Of a stretch of 64,000 bases of DNA, positions 10,605 to 21,696 are shown piece by piece. Location of the stretch: contig OX335653.1 of the NCBI GenBank assembly GCA_946894095.1, positions 5,523,001 through 5,587,000 on the forward strand. The letters are read 5' to 3'. Source of the stretch: Incurvaria masculella. Lineage: Eukaryota > Arthropoda > Insecta > Lepidoptera > Incurvariidae. Position 1 is the first letter of the stretch. Each line of letters opens with the position of its first letter. The translations under genes were made by a program, and so were the position numbers. Below the pieces are notes generated by a model. The model saw nothing but the letters and a program-made list of their open reading frames with translations, searched no databases and was not told the DNA's origin.

Positions 10605-10910
10605 ACAGATCTTTTTCTGTTATGGTTTTCAGGTTATGGGTTTAAATCCCCGCCCCGTTCATGCACCACTGTCTTTCTCTTTCCGAGTTGGACATGTGCA
10701 TTTCCGTGAAGACGAACGGCTCAATGGTACAGAATCCACGCAAAACTCTAGTTCCTCTCTCTAGGTGGTAGGTAAGTGCATTTCTTTACGAAAGCGAACT
10801 GTTCCACCATTCGAAATTCACGTAAAACTGCAGGTCCTTTTCTCCTTCTTGGCAGGGTTAAGCCAGTCCGAGTCGGTAACATCGTGTTACGAAGCACTTG
10901 GCGCATCTCC
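10605..10910 (+). mobile_element. Degraded SINE (tRNA-headed family) with internal duplication
   Basis: A B-box-like GGGTTTAAATCCCCGCCCC is followed by CGTTCATGCACCACTG and CGTGCATTTCCGTGAAGAC-like body sequence, matching the SINE at 18741. A body segment (GCATTTC ... AAAACT(C/G)(T/C)AG) appears twice, so part of the body is tandemly duplicated. Confidence 0.6.
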
Positions 10911-11820
10911 CTTTCCCGCCTAAATACCTAACCGATTTCCTGCGAGCTCGCTGGTTGCGGGTAGATTGAACGTAGGTACTTACTCACCGGCGGATGAGCG
11001 CGGGGACGAGTGAACAGACAATCGCGCGGGGGACGGGACGCGAACGATTTTGAAGTGCAAGAAATAGATGAACTATTTTGGTAATTCTGTTGGAAAGATT
11101 ATTTGTGAACATTGAGTGTATTGTGTGACCGTGCTTGTAAGACCTCTGCTGTGTGCTGTGTGCCTCTGCCCCCTAAACCGCTTCAACGCCCCCCAATTTC
11201 TTCTGAGGCCTTTACCGCCCCCCTGTAGGCCTCTAGCGCCCACAAGGGGGCGTTATCGCCCACTTTGAGAATGGCTGATCTAAAGTCACACCAGTATTTC
11301 ATAATTGCTACGTATGTAATTTATAATGCTTTAGTAATAAAGTTAACCAAAACACCATCCTTAGATTTAGGTTAACTTTTAAAAGCCTCTCTTCTCCGCC
11401 TCCAGCTCAATTCGCGCGTAGTCGACTACCTACATGGGTTCTTTGCGGTTATCGCTCGTGGGGATAGCGGTTGCCTCATTAGCAAACGCTTGACGACACG
11501 GTTGTCCGTTTCTTTATAAAGTTCATGGTCCAGACATTGTCCCTATACGACTAGACAGTTTCGCTAAAGCGTTCACGAACACCGAAACAGACCACTTATA
11601 CCAAACCCTGTTGTCCATAACTCGAAATAAAAAGAGCATGACCTAGTTTGCGTGCATACATTATTGGAACTAACGCGATAGGCGGCGCGGCGCGGCGCGC
11701 CAGTGGAACGACGCGACGGCGGAGGCGGCGGCGCGGCGGAGGAGGCGACTATGACATTTAGGAGCCGTCGCGCCGGTCCCTTCCCCCAACTCGCATTCAC
11801 TTTAATGGCTGCCGGCAAAC
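10911..11820. other. No gene seen; C-rich and CGG-rich tracts
   Basis: Around 11165-11262 there is an irregular C-rich stretch with repeated CGCCCCC and AGGCCTCTA words. At 11680-11750 there is a GGCGGCG-type tract. Open frames through these tracts are compositional, with no recognisable domain. Confidence 0.5.
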
Positions 11821-12117
11821 GCCCCTTCAGTCACTAAAATGAAAGCCAGCCTCGTCCGCATCTACACATTGTAAAAGCGAATGAATGATATAAAGTTTTG
11901 CCGCGCCCGTTAAAATTTTCGAATAAGAATTATTTCCATTGTCTGATATTGGCTTACCACAGTTATATTTCTCGGTCCTAGTGGCCGACGTTTCGAACTG
12001 GCCCCGGTAGTTCATTTTCGTTATATTGGTATCTGTGACTGTGAGGGTAGAGTCGAGGAGAGGGTAGGGCGTAATCTTGCCATGGCAGCACATGAACTAC
12101 ACGCTGGATACGAGAAG

Positions 12118-12318
12118 TAAAAGCCGGCCAAGTACGAGTCAGACTCGCAGACGAAGGTTTCCGTAGCATAGTACAAGATTTAAAACAAAAAAAACACGTT
12201 TCTTGCAAGCAAAATAAATACACACTCTGTGAAAATTTCAGTTGCCTACCTATTACGGTTTATGAGATACAGCCCTGTGACAGACAGGCGGACGAACGGA
12301 CGGACGGACGGACACTAA
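12118..12318 (-). repeat. Lepidoptera-type GGGTTCCGTA dispersed repeat, partial
   Basis: Inverted relative to the copies at 36903 and 51158. It retains GGCCAAGTACGAGTCAGACTC, the CTGTGAAAATTTCAG segment and the CGGACGGACGGACGGACA microsatellite-like block, but lacks the distal end. Confidence 0.75.
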
Positions 12319-12725
12319 CACTTTTCAAGTGAGGGGGCCAGTTTTGCGGCCGTAGACTGTTACGCCCACTAAACAGGACGCACGACAGTGTGTCAACCTA
12401 CAATAGTTCTGAAGAACAAAAGCGGTCACGATTACTGCGTGCAGGAATATGTGGCAGAGATATGATCAAATCACGGCAGATGTGAAAATGATTTTATCTT
12501 TTGATATACATATACAGATGACATATACAGTGAGTAGTTCGCCCCGAATTGTAAACTCTGTTTTGCATAATTTTGCCTGCAAAACGACCACTTACTCCTT
12601 CCTATCTAAATCACTTCACCGCGAGCGCATAGCTCTCGCCGCGGCCAGGGCGGCGCCTGGACACACAAAAGTTATGTTATGTTAGGTTACTTAAAATTAT
12701 GTGATCGTGGTAAACAATTTTTGTT

Positions 12726-12906
12726 TGGCTTGTCAGTCAGCGTGTTTGCGTCCACTGCTGGACATACGCCTCTCCAATCCTTCTCCAGTCCTCCCGGCCC
12801 TCAGCGGTACGGAACCACTGCTTTCCGCCGATGCACTTGATGTCGTCTTCCCACCTGGCGGGTGGTCTTCCCACACTCCGTTTGCCTGTCCACGGCCGCC
12901 AGTTTG
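12726..12906 (-). pseudogene. RTE-like retrotransposon 3' end
   Basis: The minus strand encodes the C-terminal tail of the RTE-like ORF (compare 60990-61148), ending at the CAGCGTGTTTGCGTCCACTG boundary. It is 5' truncated; three further copies of this end occur in the window. Confidence 0.75.
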
Positions 12907-12932
12907 GCTTAGTTGTTTCATTATTTATCTTC

Positions 12933-13294
12933 TTAAGGGGGTGTTAGCACCTGATTGCATTCAGTTCCATAAGGGCGTAGTAAAAAAACATTTAATTTTA
13001 TTTAAAAATAAGAACAACGAATTTCAATAATGAAAAAAGTACATTTGTGTATAGATGGTCACGCCATAATTTAAAGACAAAACTGTATGAACCCGATGAA
13101 ATTAATAAAAACAATTTGAACAAAGAATGGGAGCTTCAGAAATATAAAATGTATTTTTAAAATACGGCTAAACAATCAATCTAACGTTCCTCTTTTTGAA
13201 ATTTTCAAATCAGTTGTAGTTATATTAAAATAATAAAATGTTCTTTCATTTACGCCTTATGGAACGGAATGCATTCAGGTGCTAACACCCTCTA
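12933..13294. mobile_element. TTAA-type MITE, family 2
   Basis: The left end at 12933 reads TTAAGGGGGTGTTAGCACC and the right end (minus) TTAGAGGGTGTTAGCACC. The inverted similarity continues through TGCATTC(A/C)GTTCCATAAG. It is about 0.36 kb and AT-rich inside. Its sequence is unrelated to families 1 and 3 except for the TTAAGG start. A truncated relative lies at 30755-30960. Confidence 0.78.
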
Positions 13295-13389
13295 ATATTA
13301 TCTCTGTCAAATTAATTGCGTGCTTCCACTTTCAATCTATTTATAATGTCTCTTCTAATGCGATAGCGATGGGAAGTATTTTGTAACTA

Positions 13390-13437
13390 GACATATTTTG
13401 GTTTTATCGATTTAAATCGATAAAACCAAAATATGTC
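13390..13437. repeat. Perfect 48-bp palindrome
   Basis: The 24-base arm 13390-13413 (GACATATTTTGGTTTTATCG, then ATTT) is followed with no spacer by its exact complement 13414-13437. Confidence 0.9.
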
Positions 13438-14447
13438 AATTCGATTACATATATTCCAATGGAACAATGTTCGATGAGTCTTATTTTTAGTTTATTTCAT
13501 ATATTTGCAGTTCTAACTACTGCGATTTTTCATATCGAGGAAAGTTTGTTCTGTGGGCAAGAAAATTAAGAATTTGGTGCGGATACACCTTAAGATACAC
13601 CTATCATCATTATCATATTACATTCGAACTCTCTGAGAAAGTAACCAATAACTTATTACCACCTAGCGTCGTAGCATTAACTTGATTACATCCTATTAAA
13701 AATTCTAACATACCACCTATTTACTTTGTAATCATCAAATACTATTATTATTTATGTAAATATTACAAATCAAAAATTCAAATTGAACCATACACGCATA
13801 AACTCAAGACTTACCGAGTCAGTTTGAGATTTTATCAGATTCTACAATTTCCAAACTTAAAAAACCCGGCCAGGCCAATAGTCGCAATCGACGATGGCTG
13901 ACAAACATACTTATGGACGTGACTTTCATGTATATTCAATGAAGTAAATTGGTCGCAAACATGCATGGGGACGAGGTCGGAACATTTGTTCGGATTTAAG
14001 TAAGCTAATACAGCATTTTTAGATTGGACAGCAATTTGCATCGGATCTTGAAAGATAATGGACAAAGCAAGCTTATTATGGGTGCCTGCGGCATGCATGA
14101 CAGTATTTCTTTCGAATGGCTAATGCAGGCTTGACTATAATATGCATAATTTTCTATGAAATGCTGGCTTCCTCTATTTTTTTAAGCAAACAATCCGTTG
14201 CATGTATTATTAACACAAGCTGTAAAAAAATAATTACGGAACAAGCCAATACGTCAATTGGGAAAAAGGAAGTGTATTTATTTATTACCTGGCTTTACAA
14301 ATAACTTACCGTTAATCCAGTGTTATTATCAGTTCCATCTGCTATCCGATATCTTAGAGAAACTGCTCCTTCTTAAATTTATTACAAATGACCTGGGGAG
14401 GGCATGAAGATTTAGTTTGAAGTTACGTTAAGTTAAGATTTACTCAC

Positions 14448-14669
14448 CGATGCTCTGGCTGACCCAGATCCCGAGCATGTCGAGTTGGAGCAGGCGACGG
14501 TAGACGGGCTCGCCCCCGCCGTGATTCATGAACAGGTGGTAAAGGAAGGAGCCGCACCAGGGCGCCAGGGCGCCCAGGAAGTGGCACAGCGACAGGAAGC
14601 GCTCGCCGCCAGCACCGCCCCATGGTAGCACGCCCGGCAGCACCGCCAAGATGTACACTATCGAAATGC
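14448..14669 (-). CDS. PAQR4: PAQR4-like receptor, second exon seen (partial gene)
   Basis: The exon runs from an acceptor (CTGTCGACAG before 14669) to a donor (GTGAGTA after 14448): 222 bases entered and left in phase 1. It joins in frame to the exon at 33859-34150. It encodes a first transmembrane segment (ISIVYILAVLPGVLPW), a short loop, then SLYHLF-type sequence with LYHLFMNHGG and RRLLQLDMLGIW. These match the PAQR4 pattern: an H in the YHLF motif and the LxLDMxG block before the third helix. PAQR proteins are seven-helix receptors or ceramidase-like membrane proteins with conserved His/Asp residues. Later exons, with the C-terminal histidine motif, were not found in the window. The exon is also the first unit of a tandem array (14510-15305). 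Confidence 0.85.
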
Positions 14670-15305
14670 CTGTCGACAGACAACACGACATCAGCGGGTA
14701 ACAGAGGAAGGAACCGCATCAGGGCGCCAGAGTTCCCAGGGGGTGGCACAATTACAGTAACGCTTTCCGCCATCACAACTTCACGACAGCACGCCAGGAA
14801 GCACCGCCAAGATGTACACTATCGAAATGCCTGTCGACAGACAACACGACATGAGCAGGTAACCGAAGAAGGAACCGCATCAGGGAGCCAAAGTTCCCAG
14901 GGAGTGGCACAATGACAGTAACGCTTTCCACCATCACAGTCCCACGGCAGTACGCTCGGCAGCACCGCCAAGATGTACACTATCGAAATGCCTGCCGACA
15001 GACAACACGACATCAGCAGGTGACAGAGGAAGGAACCGCATCAGAAACGCTTTCCGCAATCACAGCCCCACGGCAGCACGCCCGGCAGCACCACATCTAT
15101 CGAAATGCCTGTTTTCTACAATATGACAGGAGCAGGTGACATAGGAAGGAACCGCATCAGGCCTCCAGAGTTCCCAGGAAGTAGCACAACGACAGAAACG
15201 CTTTCCGCCATCACAGCCCCACGGCAGCACGCCGGGCAGCATTGCAAAGATACCTGTAGACAGACAACATATGAGCAGGTGACAGAGGAAGTAACCGAAT
15301 CGGGG
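14510..15305. repeat. Tandem array of decayed copies of PAQR4-like exon 2
   Basis: The string GATGTACACTATCGAAATGC, which covers the exon's splice acceptor side, recurs near 14651, 14812 and 14972, with shorter forms near 15093 and 15241. The spacing is about 160 bp, then about 120 and 145. The surrounding words (GGAAGGAACCGCATCAGG, CCAGGGAGTGGCACAATGAC) also repeat. The copy at 14510-14669 is the real exon. The others lie upstream of it in the intron, carry substitutions and indels, and keep AG-bearing acceptor-like sequence. Confidence 0.85.
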
Positions 15306-15309
15306 CGCA

Positions 15310-16105
15310 TTAACACCCGGTATATTTATTTGAAACGGGGTCGCACGCATGGCCTCTATCTACACTGTACAACCGGACGAGCCCGCCCTCAGCTTATCTC
15401 GAGTGCTCCGCCCTCCCCGCCCGCCCCGACGCGTCACCTGCACGATAGCTTATTTCCGCTAAAGAAAAATAAAACTTCGTGCTCCAGTGATTTTATAACT
15501 TGGGAAAATATACTGCTCGTGAAAGTCTCGGATCTCTTGCGTAGAGTAAGCTGACGTGAAGTATAAAAATAACCTTGCAGAAGTTTGCTTAGGTAAGGTG
15601 AATATATACCGAGTGAATTTTCAACGCTTCTCCTTGATTTTTTGGATCCTGAGGATTGGGTACGTCCGACGATGGATAGTTGAGCGGGGAATACGGTTAA
15701 CAAATTAATGAAATGATAAGTTATATTTATAAAAAGCAACTCGCTTTTTACTACGATTGTGATATGTATGTAGAATCAATCGTGTGTATGATATTAAACA
15801 CTCTGTTAGTAGGGTGCATTGTTTACGGGAGTAATTCCCAATTATGGGTATACATACGGCAGGTAAAGAAATTAGTGGACGAAATACCCCCGAATGGTAT
15901 CTTTTATTGGTTTGGATGAAGCCTTGCAGTGTATTCATAAACTAGTTATTTTTTACAGCTAGATTTCTTAGAATTCATGTGTCCTCGCTTAACGGACGAT
16001 CCTACATATTCACATATCACATTGGTTCATGAATAATTAAAAATAACCACTGAACCTGAATCTATGTATATGAATTGCATACATACATATATTGCAGTCA
16101 AAATG
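15310..16105. other. Intron sequence without recognised features
   Basis: Short overlapping frames only. Lies within the long PAQR4-like intron. Confidence 0.5.
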
Positions 16106-16107
16106 CC

Positions 16108-16639
16108 TTAAGGCTGTTCCGACCCATATAAAGTTGTTTGCACACATAACGCAAAAAGTATTGCACTTTATGCCACGAATTAATAATAAAAGTTTAATAT
16201 AGTCATATTACTTGCAGCGAAAACAATTTCACAATTTCAGGATTATTGGTTTTGATAATAAAAATCGTATTTAAATAAATTGTAACAAAACCAATAATCC
16301 TGAAATTGTGAAATTGTTTTCGCTGCAAGTAATATGACTATATTAAACTTTTATTATTAATTCGTGGCTTAAACTGCAATACTTTTTGCGTTATGTGTGC
16401 AAACAACTTTATATAGGTCGGAACAGCCTTAAATACGATTTTTATTTAACAGCGCCATCTAACGGTGTCAAACTTCTAATCGGCAATTACAACGAATCCA
16501 TTAAACCTGAAATTGTGAATATGTTTTCGCTGCAACTACTATGGCTATATTTAATATTTTTTACGAATTCGTGCCCTAAAGTGCAATACTTGTTGCGTTC
16601 TGCGTAAAAAAAACATTGTATGGGTCGGAACATCCTTAA
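16108..16639. mobile_element. TTAA-type MITE, family 3, with internal inverted duplication
   Basis: Starts TTAAGGCTGTTCCGACCC at 16108 and ends with (minus) TTAAGGATGTTCCGACCC at 16639. Compared with the simple copy at 20566-20933, the left half (16108 to about 16253) is followed by an inverted copy of itself (about 16254-16432, again ending in TTAA at 16429-16432), and only then by the normal right half. The 16108-16432 part is therefore a near-perfect hairpin with arms of about 145 bases. Confidence 0.85.
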
Positions 16640-16714
16640 CGTATGATTAATACGCGAAGTTAGCGCCATCTATTAGTTTTAAGGAAAAGCAAAGTGTCGA
16701 TTGGAATATCGAGA

Positions 16715-16775
16715 CTCAGCGGTAGAGCGGCGGACATGTAATCGAAATGTCGCAGGTGCGAATCCTGCTTGAGAG
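16715..16775 (+). pseudogene. tRNA-like fragment (A and B box)
   Basis: CAGCGGTAGAGCGGCGGACA resembles a D arm, and GCAGGTGCGAATCCTGC forms a good T arm with a 5-bp stem. A TGT triplet lies where a threonine anticodon would be. No acceptor stem can be paired, so it is a tRNA pseudogene or a SINE head and not a functional tRNA. Confidence 0.5.
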
Positions 16776-17324
16776 GAATGTTCAAACCAATTTTATTTTC
16801 CATTTATTTTCAAAATCTGAATATAATTAAGATGTCTTTGTATTACCTGAAATACATTGGATACTTTAAATATTATCGAAGTGTATAAATGGGTACGCGT
16901 AAACTCTATAGGTACTGAGCCGCAGCAAATTGTGCAATTTAGTCTTCGAAGACAAATTGAGACAAAGCTAAGCACGGACGTCGGTGGCGGGGGGAACGGG
17001 GGGGAGGTTTGCGGAGGGAGAGTTCCTTGAAGGATGTGTTCGGTCGACGCCGCTGTCGGATCGCGCAAATGACCTGTCATTCCTCGTTAAGGTCCTGTCG
17101 TATATTGTGGCTAAATTCCAGGAACGTTTAGTTAAAATACATTTGCGGAAACATTGCCAGAGGCCAGTAAAGTTATTTATTACTTTTTTGTTCTAAGAAA
17201 TTTTATAATATGTGCAGTTTGAATCGGCATTGAAGCCGTGAACATTAATTAAAGAAATAAAACTCTAAAAATAACCACTTATATATTGTTTATTTATGTT
17301 AAGCGCGGCATAAATGTATGCAAA

Positions 17325-17800
17325 GATAAAACTGCGATCTGCTCCGTGGTTCGGAATTCGTGTAAAACTGTAGGTCCCCTTGCCGCCCAGGTTGATACTA
17401 TCACGTCAGGTGAAAATATGGTCGATTTTTTCCCATGTTCTCTTTTTAGGGATTTAAATCAAATTAATTAATAAATTAAATTAAAATCGCCAGCTCGTCG
17501 AGTTGGTCAGACGATATATGTCGGACAGTAGGTGACAACAGAAGAAAAACAGGAGACCGCACAATTTGGCGAAGTATGGGGAAGGCCTACGTCCTGCAGT
17601 GGACAGCAAAAGGCTGAAGAAGAAGAAATAATAAGAAAGAAGAAGAAGATATAAATTACATTACGTTCGTGCTTTCTGGGGCACGCACATGAAATTAATG
17701 CAAGTAAATTTCTTCCAGTGCTTGTCGGAAGAGGCGACCCAAGGATTCCTCGTTCGTGGTTCGAAATCCGCGCAAAACTGTTCCTTCTTATTACGAGTTA
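17325..17800 (+). repeat. Two SINE body fragments around an RTE-like tail
   Basis: TCCGTGGTTCGGAATTCGTG with AAAACTGTAGGTCCCC (17342-17380) and TTCGTGGTTCGAAATCCGCG (17751-17772) match the SINE body of 18741. Between them, 17470-17620 is a retrotransposon tail: GAAGGCCTACGTCCTGCAG then TGGACAGCAAAAGGCTGA, followed by GAA-rich sequence, as at RTE/CR1 3' ends. Confidence 0.55.
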
Positions 17801-17881
17801 CAAATCCCTTATCGAGAAATCGCTAGGATCATCGATGTCACAAGTTTACATCATTGAATAGATCAGGAATTTGAAAAATAG

Positions 17882-18000
17882 ACTAAATCGCCCGTCCACG
17901 GATTATTATATTAGTGTAGAAATACGAAATAATATAAATGTGTTGAAAAATATGTTTATACACAAATATAAAAATCCATGGACGAACGATTTAGTGTATC
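17882..18000. repeat. Short inverted-repeat element
   Basis: GACTAAATCGCCCGTCCACG at the left is mirrored by CATGGACGAACGATTTAGTG at the right, with an AT-rich middle. A small MITE; the family is unknown. Confidence 0.55.
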
Positions 18001-18316
18001 GTTCAAATGCCTGCTCTATTTAATGATGTAAACCTACGGGATCGATAATCTTAGCGATATTTCGATACGTGTTTTGGAACCCGTTACAGAGGCTCTGGTC
18101 GGTCCCATCGCGTTGAATGAACGATGCACCGTTGGATTTGCCAGCAGGCCGCGGCCTAGGGGTGGCAGGCCTATTGACGGCAGATTTCGATGGTAAAAAC
18201 GGCAATGAAAATTGTTCGTTTTTAAATATAAGAAATGTGAGACAAGAAGTGATTTGTTGGGCTTTATAATTTTTAAATTTTACAATAATTGTAATTTTAA
18301 TAATCAATATTTCTTA

Positions 18317-18548
18317 GGGCTGATTTTTTAAAAATGTCAAATAAACAACCAGATAACTATTCGACGGATTTATTTACGCTTCTGCTTATCCATCCGATAT
18401 AGTAAGTTCATATGTTTATTATTGAAATTAAAGTCAGATAAATGTGATAGAAGATATAATTCTCCAGCAATGACTATCTGTATTTTGACAAACATGAATT
18501 TGCACTATCAGTCCGATAGGTACTATCTGAGGATTGAAAAATCGGCCC
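18317..18548. mobile_element. PIF/Harbinger-like MITE, copy 1
   Basis: GGGCTGATTTTT at the left and AAAAATCGGCCC at the right are inverted, each bordered by TTA (18314-18316 and 18549-18551). A 3-bp TTA duplication with GGG/GGC ends suits PIF/Harbinger elements. A related copy lies at 20124-20353. Confidence 0.65.
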
Positions 18549-18740
18549 TTATTTATGTTAAGAGTAATATAAGTAGGTAAGTAGGATATCCTACATTGAT
18601 GTAATGGCTTTCTGAAATGAAATACTTTGAAACATATATTTAAATATACTGAATAAAAAAAGATATTAAACACGTTTGCGAGATTTACGTGAAATGAAAT
18701 CGTAGCTGTGAATATTTACCTGAAACACGGAGCCGCCAAC

Positions 18741-19160
18741 AGAGCGGCTCGTAGCCTAGTGGCGCGGACATTAGACAAGCATACCAGAGCTCTGGGTTCA
18801 AATCCTCGACCCGTTCATGCACCACTTCCTTTCTCATTCTGAGTTAGATACGTGCATTTCGTCAAGAATGCGAGCTGCTCCATGGTTCGGAATCCATGTA
18901 AAACTGTAGGTCCCCTCTTCCCCTACTTATTAGGTGGTATGGTTTAAGCCCGCCCTGGTTGGTACCATCGCATTGGATGAAAAGATGGTCGAAGCGGCTA
19001 TGAAAATTTGTCCGTGTTTTCTATCTAGTTCAATATAGCCGTACTCATAAAGGGAAGGTCCAGGCTTGGCACCTAATTCCTTCGGGAATGTTGTGTATTG
19101 GGCTTATATCATAACGGTAGTTGTGCGGTATTAGCCATATATGTCAGGTTGCATGAAAAA
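18741..19160 (+). mobile_element. SINE with a tRNA-like head, full length
   Basis: The head has a pol III A box (GTAGCCTAGTGGCGCGG) and a B box (GGGTTCAAATCCTCG). The body that follows, from CCATGGTTCGGAATCC on, includes GGTTGGTACCATCGCATTGG and AAGGTCCAGGCTTGGCACC. It is the same body found behind the 5S-derived head at 4274-4654. It ends in a short A-rich tail at 19160. Confidence 0.82.
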
Positions 19161-19164
19161 GGGG

Positions 19165-20120
19165 TACAGACGCCAATAGGGTTATGCTATGTTAGCGTAC
19201 GGAACCCTGTATTTGAGTGGTCATGTCTCGCGTGACCGAATCGCTCAATGGGCGCGCTGGTAGCTACTGCCGACGCGCGCCTCCCGCCCCCGTCAACACT
19301 ACCACCCCCGCCGCCCCTCCGCCCCTTTGCCCCACCGCCCCTTAGTGTCGCCGCGACACTAATTACAGCTTGCTGGTTGAATTATTGAGCAGTTGGTGCA
19401 ACTTGTGTGCCCTGCCCTGAAGATAATTTAATGTACTAAAAAAATGAACGAGTGAACCTGTATACTCGCGAGTCTCTCTTTGCATAGCTTAAAAATTTAT
19501 AAATGTTCATTGCGCAACTTAAAATAAAATCCTATTAGGTTTCTTGTATGTCTCTCACTTCATTAAGAACCTAACGCTTTAGGTGTTGTCACAATTGAAG
19601 GTTTTTAAAAAAAAAAAATCGACAAAAAAATCCATTTAACTATCGAACCTGCTCACAAAATTTCACGAGAGTCCGTTAAAAAATGCGACCTTTAGAGAGA
19701 ACAGCCGGACAGCTGGACAACCGGACACACTACAGTATTTTGACCAAGCTGAAACGGAGACGCTTCGCTCGGTCAATTAATATAAATAGTAAGTCAGTTC
19801 TGTATTTTATTTAAAGTCCTGATGTATTTTATTACAACATAAAATTAAATGTGATTTAATATTTATAATCCCATTATTCAATCAAAATTATGGTGATTAA
19901 TTTTTTTAAAGTGGAAAAATATTTTTGGAACCTTTCGTGGTACAATAAAAATATGAATACTACAATTTAAATGATGTTTACACCCATAATTATGGCAAAT
20001 CGCATGTTGTATCTTATAATCGGAGTTTTTTATCAGTCGTACATAGTACATTTCGCTTACGACAGGATAATAACCTCAGTGGAATGATTTAATGTTCTAT
20101 AAGTCTCATTCGCGTTACCC
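19165..20120. other. Intron stretch; C-rich tract and a dispersed-repeat tail
   Basis: 19255-19350 is a strongly C-rich, CpG-containing tract. 19595-19785 (TTTCACGAGAGTCCGTTAAA ... CTTCGCTCGGTCAATTAATA) has the look of a common dispersed lepidopteran repeat end. No gene seen. Confidence 0.4.
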
Positions 20121-20123
20121 TTA

Positions 20124-20353
20124 GGCTCGATTTTACTATTCTCAGATAGTACTTAACGGTCGAATAGCAAAATTGACATCTTGCCAAAAGACGGATAGTC
20201 ACTACCGTATGATCATATCTCCTAGCACTATTATCTTAATGTAATTTTGCTAATAACAATATAGGCTTGCTATAATGGATGGATAAACGGCGGCGCAAAT
20301 AAATTCGTCGAATAATTATCTGACTGATTATCAGACTATTGTAAAATCGGCCC
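20124..20353. mobile_element. PIF/Harbinger-like MITE, copy 2
   Basis: GGCTCGATTTTAC at the left (preceded by TTA) and GTAAAATCGGCCC at the right. The right flank TTC differs from TTA by one base. Shares the CAGATAG-type subterminal words with copy 1. Confidence 0.55.
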
Positions 20354-20565
20354 TTCATCGTATATTTTATTATTCCATCTGTGGATACCATCGGACAGTG
20401 TAATATTTTCAAGGCAACAATAAAACCCATTAATAACACGACTAATTATTCGACGGCTCACAACGCCACTGTTGACCTGCGCCTAGTTCTAGTCGTACTC
20501 GGTGGGGTTGCGTGAAAAGAGACCGTTCGTATTCAGGTCGATTCTAAAACACGATATTGATGCAG

Positions 20566-20933
20566 TTAAGGCTGTTCCGACCCATATAAAGTTGTTTGCA
20601 CACATAGCGCAAAAAGTATTGCACTTTAAGCCACGAATTAATAATAAAAGTTTAATATAGTCATATTACTGGCAGCGAAAACAATTTCACAATTTCAGGA
20701 TTATTGGTTTTGTTACAATTTATTTAAATACGATTTTTATTTAACAACGCCATCTAACGGTGTAAAACTTCTAATCGGCAATTACAACGAAACCATTAAA
20801 CTTGAAATTGTGAATATGTTTTCGCTGCAATTACTATGGCTATATTTAATATTTTTGACGAATTCGTGCCTTAAAGTGCAATACTTTTTGCGTTCTGTGT
20901 AAAAAAACATTGTATGGGTCGGAGCATCCTTAA
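20566..20933. mobile_element. TTAA-type MITE, family 3, simple full copy
   Basis: Bounded by TTAA at 20566 and 20930-20933. The inverted ends (TTAAGGCTGTTCCGACCCAT and TTAAGGATGCTCCGACCCAT) extend as imperfect arms over most of its 368 bp. No coding capacity. It serves as the reference for the rearranged copy at 16108 and the partial one at 29277. Confidence 0.85.
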
Positions 20934-21696
20934 GAGTTTCGGTATCGGGACTCATATCGATTTTTTTATGTAAAGCGCAACCTGTGGCGTACGCCAAGCC
21001 TTCAGCTATGAGGCAGCCTTGGGCTTCCGCACTTATTCCGGGCCTGTGAAAACCACGTCGGCCAGTCAGGGGCGGTTTCACAATACTTTCAAAGGGCCCC
21101 AGTTTGTACTTTGGGGGATATACCTCGACACACTATCTGTTTTCTGGATGATGTAGAGCATGAATATATTTTCATTTTTTTCATTTCATTTATTTAAACT
21201 TTTTGGTAGTCAAACTACACCAAGTTACGTCACAAAGATCCGCGGATTCGATCAACCCAGTAAAGAAGAACCCGCAAAGAAACTTCACGGGTTTACATAA
21301 CATATTTTTCCGTCCACAATTATGAAATACATACTTAGATCTAAATGCTACTGCCAAACAATTCCTTGGCAGAACAGTTGTAAGGCAAAGAACAAAGAAC
21401 AATAGAAACAGCAACCCTAAGTTTAAGTTACTTACAACTAATAAAGTTACTAATTCAATTATATAAATTAATATAATTTATAGCATTACAAGTATACTCT
21501 GGTGTAAAAGCCGTCGTCAACTTAACCTATGTCAGGTGTATAAAGCCCTCGTCAAGTTTGATACCAATGACGTGTATCAAGTCAATATATTATAAAGAAT
21601 AAGTATTTATATATAAAAAAAAAAATACTACCAGCGTAGTATTATGTCAAAGAAGTCTTACAATTTTGTATGGTACACAGTTATGTACTTGTCTTC

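Noticed and set aside
1..14447. Third exon of the PAQR4-like gene
   Set aside because: I looked for the continuation after SQSIG and for the C-terminal His motif on the minus strand and found nothing credible; it is probably beyond the window or too diverged to see by eye.
15105..15554. 149-codon open frame
   Set aside because: Mostly made of the decayed exon-2 tandem repeats read on the wrong strand.
16715..16775. Functional tRNA-Thr gene
   Set aside because: T arm is good and an anticodon-like TGT is present, but no acceptor stem can be formed; kept only as a tRNA-like fragment.
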